NCBI GenBank assembly: GCA_902524595.1
Contig: CABZDS010000001.1
Span: 210,522 to 274,521 of the forward strand
Length of the DNA: 64,000 nucleotides
Direction: 5' to 3'
Origin: an uncultured Pelagibacteraceae bacterium
GTDB taxonomy: Bacteria > Pseudomonadota > Alphaproteobacteria > Pelagibacterales > Pelagibacteraceae
The notes under the pieces were generated by a model. The model was given only the letters and a program-made list of their open reading frames with translations, was not told where the DNA came from and searched no databases. Shown piece by piece: positions 45,102-53,401 of this stretch. The first letter of the stretch is position 1. Each line of letters starts with the position of its first letter. The position numbers and the translations under genes were made by a program.

Positions 45102-45314
45102 ATGAGTACATTAAAAGGCAAAGTAAAGTGGTTCAACGGTAAGAAGGGCTACGGTTTTATTGAAAGAGAAGATGGAGAAAAAGATTGTTTCGTTCATGCG
45201 AGCGCAGTTAGAGAAGCTGGGCTAAGATTTTTGAATGAAAACGATGCTATAGAATTCGAAATTCAAGATGGCGAAAAAGGTCCAAGCGCTGTAAATTTGA
45301 AAAAATTAGGTTAA
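45102..45314 (+). CDS. Cold-shock protein CspA family
   Basis: '[31 protein letters not shown]'. Confidence 0.95.
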   Translation: MSTLKGKVKWFNGKKGYGFIEREDGEKDCFVHASAVREAGLRFLNENDAIEFEIQDGEKGPSAVNLKKLG

Positions 45315-45344
45315 AAAAATTTAATTCATCAAAAATATTTGTAT

Positions 45345-45396
45345 AGGAATAGGATATGTCAAAAAACATAGCTATTCCTGTGCATAGCTTATTCCT
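45345..45396 (+). promoter_or_regulatory. Candidate RNA switch/hairpin with two alternative 3' arms
   Basis: 5' arm AGGAATAGGATATG (45345-45358) can pair with CATAGCTATTCCT (45367-45379) or with its near-direct repeat CATAGCTTATTCCT (45383-45396). Confidence 0.4.
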
Positions 45397-45433
45397 TATT
45401 GCATTTTAAAAAAAAAATGTTACTAACACAACA

Positions 45434-45508
45434 ATGAAAAAAATAGTTCTTATAAACAGAGAAACTCACAGACATCATTTTCATGCTGGCTGCAAGCTAG
45501 CTATTTAA
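45434..45508 (+). CDS. Putative histidine leader peptide (24 aa)
   Basis: ATG AAA AAA ATA GTT CTT ATA AAC AGA GAA ACT CAC AGA CAT CAT TTT CAT GCT GGC TGC AAG CTA GCT ATT TAA; four His codons in six; upstream of tRNA-His/hisS/hisZ/hisG. Confidence 0.5.
   Translation: MKKIVLINRETHRHHFHAGCKLAI
45485..45501 (+). terminator. Candidate attenuator hairpin at the end of the His-rich ORF
   Basis: GCTGGC-TGCAA-GCTAGC (6-bp stem with one G-U) followed by T-rich but interrupted TATTTAATTATTTATAAATTTTATTTTAT. Confidence 0.3.
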
Positions 45509-45558
45509 TTATTTATAAATTTTATTTTATCCACATTTAGTATAAAACAGTAGAAGGA

Positions 45559-45635
45559 GCACGGGTAGCTCAGTCGGTTAGAGCAGCGGTTTGTGGAACC
45601 GAAGGTCGACAGTTCGAATCTGTCCCCGTGTACCA
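45559..45635 (+). tRNA. tRNA-His (anticodon GTG)
   Basis: GCACGGG...TTGTGGA loop...CCCGTGT-A-CCA; GTTCGAAT T-loop. Confidence 0.94.
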
Positions 45636-45639
45636 AAAA

Positions 45640-47070
45640 ATGAATAAAGAAAAAAAATTATCAGCCATTACCCCTTCGGGTTTTGTTGATAGATATGGTA
45701 AAGAATTAGCATTAAAAGAAAATTTAATTGCTAAGATTGAAGAAAATTTTTTAAAGTTTGGTTTTTCAAAGTTAGAAACCCCTAGTTTTGAAATATCAGA
45801 AAATATAGGAAAATTTTTACCAGATGAAGATAGGCCAAGTTCTGGTGTATTTGGTTTTCAAGAGGAAAATGATAGCTGGATATCATTGCGTTATGATTTA
45901 ACTGCACCATTAGCAAGATACGTATCTCAAAATTATTTAAATATCTCAAATCCTTTTAAAAGATATCAAATCGGTAATGTATGGCGAAATGAGAAACCTG
46001 GCCCTGGAAGATTTAGAGAGTTTACTCAAGCCGATTGTGATATTATTGGATCGAATAATCCTTTAGCAGATGCTGAGATGTGCAATCTTTTAGCTGACAC
46101 ATTATATTTCTGTGGCTTAGAAAAAAATCAATATCAAATCAAATTAAGTAATAGAAAATTAATTCAAGGACTTATTGAAAATTTAAAAATTTCAGAAAGT
46201 AAACAACAACTTACTGTTTTGAGAGCTATAGATAAACTTGATAGAGTTGGAACTGATGGTGTTAAACAATTACTTACAACTGGACGTAAAGACAAATCTG
46301 GTGATAAAATTATTGGAGCAAACCTCTCTGATAATCAAGCTGGAGAAATAGTCAGTTTTATAAATATGAAATCTTTAGATGAAATTAAATCAGCTATACC
46401 AAATAAATTAGTTGAAGATGGTGTTGATGAATTAAATAAAGTATTAGATGGAATAAATTATTCATCTAATTTTGATCAAATTATTTTTTCTCCTGAAGTT
46501 ATTAGAGGACTTGAATATTATGATGGCCCAATATTTGAGGCAAATTTAACATTTAAAGTCAAAAATCAAAAAAATCAAGAAGTGGAGTTTGGCTCAGTTG
46601 GTGGAGGTGGAAGATATAATTCTTTAGTTTCAAGATTTAAAAAAGTAGACTTATCTGCAACAGGTGTTTCCATAGGCCTTGATCGTTTGTTATACGCTTT
46701 AGTTCAGTTAAACAAAATTGAGGTAAAAAATAATTCACCAATAATAATATGTGTTTTAGATAAAAAATATCTCTCTAACTATTATGAATTGTTATCACAA
46801 CTTAGAAATCAAAATATAAGATCCGAAGTTTATCTAGGAGATTCAGGTTTGAAATCTCAATTAAAATATGCAGATAAAAGGAGTTCACCAGCTGTAATTC
46901 TTTGTGGGGAAGATGAATTTAAAGATAATAAAATTACTATAAAAAAATTAAACTTAAACTTAGACGAAACTTCAAAAAATTTATCTAGAAAAGAGTGGAA
47001 AAAATCTGAAAATACTCAAATTACATTTGATAAGGAGAACCTGATTGATGAAATCAAAAAACTTATCTGA
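45640..47070 (+). CDS. hisS: Histidyl-tRNA synthetase
   Basis: 'SGFVDRYGKELALKENLIAKIEENFLKFGFSKLETPSFE', 'GLEYYDGPIFE'; ATG at 45640 chosen because the ORF-track start at 45628 lies inside tRNA-His. Confidence 0.93.
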   Translation: MNKEKKLSAITPSGFVDRYGKELALKENLIAKIEENFLKFGFSKLETPSFEISENIGKFLPDEDRPSSGVFGFQEENDSWISLRYDLTAPLARYVSQNYLNISNPFKRYQIGNVWRNEKPGPGRFREFTQADCDIIGSNNPLADAEMCNLLADTLYFCGLEKNQYQIKLSNRKLIQGLIENLKISESKQQLTVLRAIDKLDRVGTDGVKQLLTTGRKDKSGDKIIGANLSDNQAGEIVSFINMKSLDEIKSAIPNKLVEDGVDELNKVLDGINYSSNFDQIIFSPEVIRGLEYYDGPIFEANLTFKVKNQKNQEVEFGSVGGGGRYNSLVSRFKKVDLSATGVSIGLDRLLYALVQLNKIEVKNNSPIIICVLDKKYLSNYYELLSQLRNQNIRSEVYLGDSGLKSQLKYADKRSSPAVILCGEDEFKDNKITIKKLNLNLDETSKNLSRKEWKKSENTQITFDKENLIDEIKKLI

Positions 47071-48100
47071 GAATATTTTAAAAATTATTAAGTCAAATGG
47101 ATATAAATATATTGATCTTGATACAATAATTGACACGAATTTAATATTGGAAAGATCAGGAGAAAGTTTCAAAAGATTTATATTTTCTTTTAATGATCAA
47201 TTGGGAAATGAACTTTGTTTAAGACCTGATTTAACAATTGCATCTTGCGTCAGATATTTAAATCATAATAAGAAAACTAGTGAAAAAATTTTCTATAGTG
47301 GTCAAGCATTTAGAAAAGGATTAAATAAAAAAGATTCTGTTATCAGAAATCAAATTGGTTTTGAAATATTGGGATCCTTTACTGAAAAAAAAGATGATAA
47401 AAAAATAATAGAAACTTCACTAAAAGCACTATCAAAAATTAAATATAATAGTGGAAATTTAGTAATAGGTAACATAGAAATTTTTAGGCTTTTATTAGAT
47501 AAATTGGATTGTCCGGCAAGATGGAAATTAAGATTACAACGTCATTTTTGGAGAGAAAAATATTTTAATGATTTGCTAAAACGATTGGAGACCAACTCTG
47601 ACATTGATCCAACAATTGTTGAGATAGATAAAAAAAAATATTCTAGAATGATAAATGGAAACCAAAAAAAAGAAGTTGCCAGAAGATCAATAAAAGAAAT
47701 ATTATTGAGATTTGACTCTAAGATTAAAGATCCAAGGAGAACGAAAAAAGGAAGTAATGTTGTAAAAATTTTAAATGATTACTTAAAAATTGAGTGTCCA
47801 ATTAATCAAGCATCTAAAAAGTTAAATTTTTTTTTTAAAAAAAATAAAATTAATCTTAGAGTTGAGGATGATTATTTTCCAATAACTAAAAATAAAATTA
47901 ATAAATTAAATGTTAGATTCAATTCTTCTTTTGGAAGGCATCTCGAATATTACACTGGTTTGGTATTTAAGATTGATATTAAATCAAAGTCTGAGAAGTT
48001 TAATATTAGAGGTGGTAGATACGATTCTTTAATTAAAGATCTTGGCTTTAAAAAAAATATACCAGCTGTTGGAGCTGCTATTAACCTAGAAAAAATATGA
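47048..48100 (+). CDS. hisZ: ATP phosphoribosyltransferase regulatory subunit HisZ
   Basis: HisRS-like without anticodon domain, 'LCLRPDLTIASCVRYL', 'GRHLEYYTGLVFKI'; follows hisS. Confidence 0.85.
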   Translation: MKSKNLSENILKIIKSNGYKYIDLDTIIDTNLILERSGESFKRFIFSFNDQLGNELCLRPDLTIASCVRYLNHNKKTSEKIFYSGQAFRKGLNKKDSVIRNQIGFEILGSFTEKKDDKKIIETSLKALSKIKYNSGNLVIGNIEIFRLLLDKLDCPARWKLRLQRHFWREKYFNDLLKRLETNSDIDPTIVEIDKKKYSRMINGNQKKEVARRSIKEILLRFDSKIKDPRRTKKGSNVVKILNDYLKIECPINQASKKLNFFFKKNKINLRVEDDYFPITKNKINKLNVRFNSSFGRHLEYYTGLVFKIDIKSKSEKFNIRGGRYDSLIKDLGFKKNIPAVGAAINLEKI

Positions 48101-48942
48101 TAATTTGGTTAGCTTCATATCCTAAAAGTGGAAATACTTGGTTGAGATCTCTAATCGCAAATTATTATTTTTCAGAAACAGGTGAGTTTAATTTTGACCT
48201 TTTAGAAAAAATAGATTCTTTTCCAAGCAACAAATATTTTAGAAAGTATTTAGATAAATTTAATCAGCCTCACGATACTTCAAAGTATTGGATAAAGGAG
48301 CAAGAAAAAATTAACCAATCCAAAAGTTTGAAATTTTTTAAAACTCATAATGCACTTTGTAAAATAGAAGGTAATCAATTTACTAATAAAGATAATACGT
48401 TAGGTGTTATTTATATAATAAGAGATCCAAGAAATGTAGTCTCTTCATTATCAAACCATTATCAAATTTCTGTTGATGAGGCTTTTAAATTTATGACAGA
48501 TGAAAAAAGAGGTATTGTCTCTAAAGAAAAAGATCGATTTTTAGGTTTTCAGGCACTTTTTTCCTGGAAATTAAATCAGAAATCATGGGTAGATAATAAA
48601 TTATACCCAGTTTTAACTGTAAGGTATGAAGACCTACAAAATGATGCACTAAATACTTTTAAACAAGTTGTTAATTTTATTCATAAACTTTCTAAATCAG
48701 ATGAAAAATTTAATAAAGAAAAAGCTTTAAAATGCGTAAGTAATTGCAATTTTAACAATTTGAAAAAAATAGAAGACGAAAATGGTTTTTCTGAAGCAAT
48801 TACAAAAAAAGGTTCTGATGAAAAAATAAAATTTTTTAATTTGGGAAAAGATAATGATTATAGGAAACTACTTAATGAGAATTTAATAAACAAAATGAAC
48901 AATTTATTTCAAGAAGAATTAATAAAATATAAATATGAGTAA
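48097..48942 (+). CDS. Sulfotransferase-domain protein
   Basis: 5'-PSB loop 'IIWLASYPKSGNTWLRSLIANYY' and 'VIYIIRDPRNVVSSLSNHY'. Confidence 0.9.
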   Translation: MIIWLASYPKSGNTWLRSLIANYYFSETGEFNFDLLEKIDSFPSNKYFRKYLDKFNQPHDTSKYWIKEQEKINQSKSLKFFKTHNALCKIEGNQFTNKDNTLGVIYIIRDPRNVVSSLSNHYQISVDEAFKFMTDEKRGIVSKEKDRFLGFQALFSWKLNQKSWVDNKLYPVLTVRYEDLQNDALNTFKQVVNFIHKLSKSDEKFNKEKALKCVSNCNFNNLKKIEDENGFSEAITKKGSDEKIKFFNLGKDNDYRKLLNENLINKMNNLFQEELIKYKYE

Positions 48943-49618
48943 CAAAATAATAAAAATTGGAATTCCAAGTAAAGGTCGTTTACGGTCTGGAGTATTAAAT
49001 ATTTTTAAAAAAAAGAAATTAAAAATTCTCTCTGAAAGAGGTGAGAGAGACTTATTTGGATTTATCAAAGGAAAAAAAAATATAGTTATTAATTATCTGC
49101 ATGCTAGAGAGATAATAGAACGTCTTGCAGACGGATCTTTAGATATTGGGTTTTCTGGATATGACTTATTAATGGAAAGCGAAATTAATATTCAAAAAAA
49201 GGTGATTCTAAAAAAAAAGTACGATTTCGGAGAGGCCGCATTAGTAGTTGCAATCCCAGATGATTGGATAGATGTACAGACAATGCCTGATCTTGAAGAA
49301 ATAGCTTTTGAATTTAAAGATAAAAAAAGAAATAGATTACGTATAGCTACAAAATATCCAAATTTAACAAGAGAATTCATGTTCTCAAGAGGAGTTACAC
49401 AATTTAAATTGGTGAAGAGCCTTGGCGCAACAGAGATATATCCATTTACTGGATCATCCGAAATAATAACCGATATAACTTCAACCGGAGCAACTTTAAA
49501 AGCTAATAATTTAAGGATATTAAAAGACGGAATAATCCTTCATTCTCAGGCTTGTTTAATGACATCAAAAAAAAATAGAGAGATAAAAACTCTTAAAAGT
49601 GTTTTAAATAAACTTTAA
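48935..49618 (+). CDS. hisG: ATP phosphoribosyltransferase, short form (HisG-S)
   Basis: 'IGIPSKGRLRSGVLNIFKKKKLK', 'DIGFSGYDLLMESEI', 'RIATKYPNLTREFM', 'GSSEIITDITSTGATLKANNLRIL'; 227 aa. Confidence 0.93.
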   Translation: MSNKIIKIGIPSKGRLRSGVLNIFKKKKLKILSERGERDLFGFIKGKKNIVINYLHAREIIERLADGSLDIGFSGYDLLMESEINIQKKVILKKKYDFGEAALVVAIPDDWIDVQTMPDLEEIAFEFKDKKRNRLRIATKYPNLTREFMFSRGVTQFKLVKSLGATEIYPFTGSSEIITDITSTGATLKANNLRILKDGIILHSQACLMTSKKNREIKTLKSVLNKL

Positions 49619-49648
49619 ATATCATTAAGTAAGTGTAACATACGAATC

Positions 49649-50746
49649 GTGGATACAATTTTAATTATTATTTTATGTTTAATATTGATTGCTACTTTGG
49701 CTATCCTTTATTTAAATATTAAGTCGAATGCAATAAAGGAAAATACAAATAAAGAAGCTGACGAAATTGCAAATTTAAACGCAGAAATAGTAAAATTAAA
49801 AGATAGTTTAAATACTACTATTAATTCTTCTTTAAATTCGATGTCCTCGTCATTTAATAATCTTTCAACTGGCGTTACAAAAGACATGACGGCAGCTCTA
49901 ACAAAAGTTGATGAAAAAGTTGCAGCTTTTAATTTCCAAGTTGAAAATTTAAACGAAAGTCAAAAAGGTATCAATAAAATTTTAGCTGGAGTTAAAAAGT
50001 ATGGAACTTTAGCTGAGTTCAGCCTGGGCTCACTTATTAGAGATTTACTACCTTCTTCACAGTACCTTTCAAATGTTAAGATGAAAGAGGAAACTGGTGA
50101 AAACGTAGAATTTGCTATTAAACTCCAAGAGGGTGTATTGGTTCCGGTTGATAGCCATTTTCCTGTTGAGAGATTTAAAGCTATTCAAGACGCTCATCAA
50201 GAAGACGATAAAAAAGCTATTGCAGATGCAAGAACTAAACTTGCAAAAGCCTTCAAAGAAAAAGCCAAGAATATAAATGAAAAATATATTGTTCCACCTA
50301 AAACTACAGATTTTGCAATTGTGTATGCGCCAACAGAGAGTTTGTTTTTAGAGTTAGCTAATTACCAAGATCCAAATACTAAGGAATTATTGAGTCAAGA
50401 ACTTATGAAAAAATATAAAGTAACTGTTATGGGACCAAATAATTTATCTGGGTATTTACAATCGTTACACATGGGTTTTCAAACATTAAAAGTTCAAAAA
50501 CATGCAACAGAAATATATGATCATTTAAAAACAATAAGCTCAAGATTTACAAAACATTTTGATGGAATTGTTAATCTCAGAAAAAAATTAGAAGAAGCAA
50601 TGACAGCTGTTGATAAATTTGGAACGGATGCAAGATCTATTAAAAGAACATTAGAAAATATAAAAGATCCAGAGCAAATTGAAAAAGCTATTGAAACAGA
50701 AAATGTCGAAAAATTTGAAGATATTCCAAGACAATCAAAAAATTAA
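49649..50746 (+). CDS. rmuC: DNA recombination protein RmuC
   Basis: Coiled coil then 'GTLAEFSLGSLIRDLLPSSQYLSN', 'VPVDSHFPVERF', 'KYIVPPKTTDFAIVYAPTESLFLEL'. Confidence 0.9.
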   Translation: MDTILIIILCLILIATLAILYLNIKSNAIKENTNKEADEIANLNAEIVKLKDSLNTTINSSLNSMSSSFNNLSTGVTKDMTAALTKVDEKVAAFNFQVENLNESQKGINKILAGVKKYGTLAEFSLGSLIRDLLPSSQYLSNVKMKEETGENVEFAIKLQEGVLVPVDSHFPVERFKAIQDAHQEDDKKAIADARTKLAKAFKEKAKNINEKYIVPPKTTDFAIVYAPTESLFLELANYQDPNTKELLSQELMKKYKVTVMGPNNLSGYLQSLHMGFQTLKVQKHATEIYDHLKTISSRFTKHFDGIVNLRKKLEEAMTAVDKFGTDARSIKRTLENIKDPEQIEKAIETENVEKFEDIPRQSKN

Positions 50747-50770
50747 ATTAATTCTCAAAAAAAAAATTTA

Positions 50771-51457
50771 ATGAAGTGGAATAATAAATTTAATTATCCC
50801 AAGTCTTCAAGATCAATTGAAGATGGATACAGAAAATATTTATTAGGAGAGAATAAACTACCAAGTGTTACTACAATTCTAGGTGCAACAAAGTCAGAAG
50901 AAGAGAAGGCTGCTCTTGCAAATTGGAAAGAAAGGGTAGGAATCAAGGAAGCAAATAGAATTAAAACAGAAGCGTCATCAAGGGGCACTTCTATGCACTC
51001 TTATATTGAAGACTATTTGAAAGGAAGAATTAATGAGAGTTTTTTTGAAAGTAATGAACAATATAAAAACATGGCTAAAGAAATAATTCAAAAAGGAATT
51101 ACTGGAAGACTTGATGAAGTATATGGAATTGAAGAAACATTATATTATCCAGATCAATACGCTGGTACAGCTGATATGATAGCATTGTATGAAGGTAAAG
51201 ATGTTATAGTAGATTTTAAACAGTCTAATAAACCAAAAAAATCTGAATATATACAAGACTACTTTTTACAATTAGGAGCTTATACTTTAGCTCACGATGT
51301 TGTTCATGGAACTAAGATGAAAGCAGGAATAATATTATTATGCACTAAAGACGTTTTATTCCAAGAATTTAAAATCGAGGGAACTGAATTAGAAATGTAT
51401 CAAAATTTATTTTTAGGAAGGGTTAAAAAGTTTTACGAGTTGAATAATATATCTTGA
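50771..51457 (+). CDS. PD-(D/E)XK nuclease, MGME1/cyanophage exonuclease-like
   Basis: 'LPSVTTILG', 'SSRGTSMHSYIEDYLKG', 'YAGTADMIALYEGKDVIVDFKQSNKPK' (D...DFK core). Confidence 0.8.
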   Translation: MKWNNKFNYPKSSRSIEDGYRKYLLGENKLPSVTTILGATKSEEEKAALANWKERVGIKEANRIKTEASSRGTSMHSYIEDYLKGRINESFFESNEQYKNMAKEIIQKGITGRLDEVYGIEETLYYPDQYAGTADMIALYEGKDVIVDFKQSNKPKKSEYIQDYFLQLGAYTLAHDVVHGTKMKAGIILLCTKDVLFQEFKIEGTELEMYQNLFLGRVKKFYELNNIS

Positions 51458-51580
51458 CTTTATTTAGCCTATCCATAAAAGAGATGTTAATACCTGAGCT
51501 AATCGTTTATATGCTAATGGTTAAGTCTTTAAAAAACTTTCCAGAAACCTATAAATATTAGCCAATTTCAGGTTAAAATT

Positions 51581-53014
51581 ATGAATTTAGCAATTTGGGA
51601 TATAGAATCATCGAGCGCAAGTACAGACTTTGGGAGCATCATTGAAATTGGTGGTGTATTAGTTGACGAAAATTTTGAAGAGAAAGACAGATTTAATTTA
51701 AGATGCAGTTTACCTGAAGGAGAAATCTTTCAGGCAATGGCACTTATTGTTAATAAGACATCCATAAAGCAATTAACTCAAACTAATCTTTCTCATTATC
51801 AAATGTTAGCAGAAGTTGAAAAAATATTTAAAAAATGGAGCCCCGCTGTGTTTCTTGGTTGGTCTAATATTGGATTTGATGATGAAATGATAAGAAAAGA
51901 GTTTTTTAAAGGAATCAGATATCCATATCTTACAAATGCTGCTCCAAACAAAAGACACGATGGGATTAATATTGCTCGTGCAGCGTATGCAATAGATCCT
52001 TCAATTTTAGATGTAGAATTCAATGAAAAAAATAATGCAGTTTTTAAATTAGAATCTTTAGCTAGAATGCAAGGTATAGACTCGACTGATGCCCATAGTG
52101 CTTTAAGCGACAGTATAATGACTGCTAAAGTTTTAAATATTGTTAAAAAGAAACAACCTGAGACATGGGAGTCTTTTTTTAAAACTGCGAATAAATCTGA
52201 CACTGAAACTATAATTAAAAGGGGAGAAATAATTACTTTAAATGAATATTATTATGGTAAATCCAGACTTCATCTAGTTGCACCTCTTCATCAAAAATAT
52301 TGTATGCATCCAATCTATGCTGGTTGGTATTACGCATTCGATTTAAGAATTGAGATAGAACCTTTATTAAATTTATCAATAAATGAACTAAAAGTTGAAA
52401 TGAAAAAGTCTCCTAAGTTCTTAAGAACTATTAGATCTAATAAAGCCCCAATTATTGTTGATGCAAAATACGGCATGAAAGCAGAACCTTATAGTGCTAT
52501 GGATAAGTCTATAATTAATAAAAGAGCAGATATTGTCAAAAATAATGAAAAATTTTCTCAAAATATACTTCATGCATTAAGAGAAGTAGCTGAAGAAAAA
52601 GAACAGTCTAAAACACAAGAAGATATATATGCTGAAGAGAGTATTTACACTCAATTCACATCAAATAAAGATACTGCCTTATTTCCTGCCTGGCACGCAG
52701 CATCATGGAAAGATAAACTAAAATTACTAGATAAATTTGACGATGATCGTTTAGTAGGATTTGGAAAAAAAATCATATTTCAAGAGGCGCCCGAAGTTCT
52801 TCCTGAAAATATGCTCAAGTCTATTAAAAGAGAGATAGCAAAACGTATTTTAAGTGAAAAGAAAGAAAAATGGTGGACAATTCCAACACTTTACACAGAA
52901 ATTGATACTCTGAGAGAAAAATACACTAATGAGAATGATAATGAAAAGCTTACGTTACTAGACGAGTTTAATGAATATGCAATGTCAATACAGAAAAAGT
53001 ATGAAAATATTTAA
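51581..53014 (+). CDS. sbcB: Exodeoxyribonuclease I-like 3'-5' exonuclease
   Basis: DEDD exonuclease 'LAIWDIESSSASTDFGSIIEIGGVLVDENF', 'FLGWSNIGFDDEMIRKEFF', 'DAHSALSDSIMTAKVL'; ExoI-like C-terminus. Confidence 0.82.
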   Translation: MNLAIWDIESSSASTDFGSIIEIGGVLVDENFEEKDRFNLRCSLPEGEIFQAMALIVNKTSIKQLTQTNLSHYQMLAEVEKIFKKWSPAVFLGWSNIGFDDEMIRKEFFKGIRYPYLTNAAPNKRHDGINIARAAYAIDPSILDVEFNEKNNAVFKLESLARMQGIDSTDAHSALSDSIMTAKVLNIVKKKQPETWESFFKTANKSDTETIIKRGEIITLNEYYYGKSRLHLVAPLHQKYCMHPIYAGWYYAFDLRIEIEPLLNLSINELKVEMKKSPKFLRTIRSNKAPIIVDAKYGMKAEPYSAMDKSIINKRADIVKNNEKFSQNILHALREVAEEKEQSKTQEDIYAEESIYTQFTSNKDTALFPAWHAASWKDKLKLLDKFDDDRLVGFGKKIIFQEAPEVLPENMLKSIKREIAKRILSEKKEKWWTIPTLYTEIDTLREKYTNENDNEKLTLLDEFNEYAMSIQKKYENI

Positions 53015-53080
53015 TGTGGATAATTTTAACATTTTTCTTTTAACTATTGATAAAAAAATTTTAATTTATATATAAAGCTA

Positions 53081-53401
53081 ATGGCAACATTAAAAGTTAC
53101 AGACGAAAAATTTGAAGAACAAGTTTTAAAAAATGAGAAACCTGTTCTAGTAGATTTTTGGGCTGAATGGTGTGGACCTTGCAAAATGGTTGGACCAATT
53201 TTAGAGGAAATTTCGGAGGAGATGGCAAATGATATTGTCATTGCAAAACATGACATAGACTCCGAGCCTAACATGCCTACTAAGTATGGTGTTCGAGGAA
53301 TTCCTACAATGCTTTTATTTAAAGGTGGCGAATTAAAAGCAACTAAAGTTGGAGCTACACCAAAGAGCGATATTGTTGCCTTTATAAAAGAGAATATTTA
53401 A
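53081..53401 (+). CDS. trxA: Thioredoxin
   Basis: 'VLVDFWAEWCGPCKMVGPILEEI'. Confidence 0.97.
   Translation: MATLKVTDEKFEEQVLKNEKPVLVDFWAEWCGPCKMVGPILEEISEEMANDIVIAKHDIDSEPNMPTKYGVRGIPTMLLFKGGELKATKVGATPKSDIVAFIKENI

Noticed and set aside
45628-45639. ORF-track hisS start (MYQK...)
   Set aside because: It lies within the 3' end of tRNA-His; the ATG at 45640 fits HisRS N-termini better.
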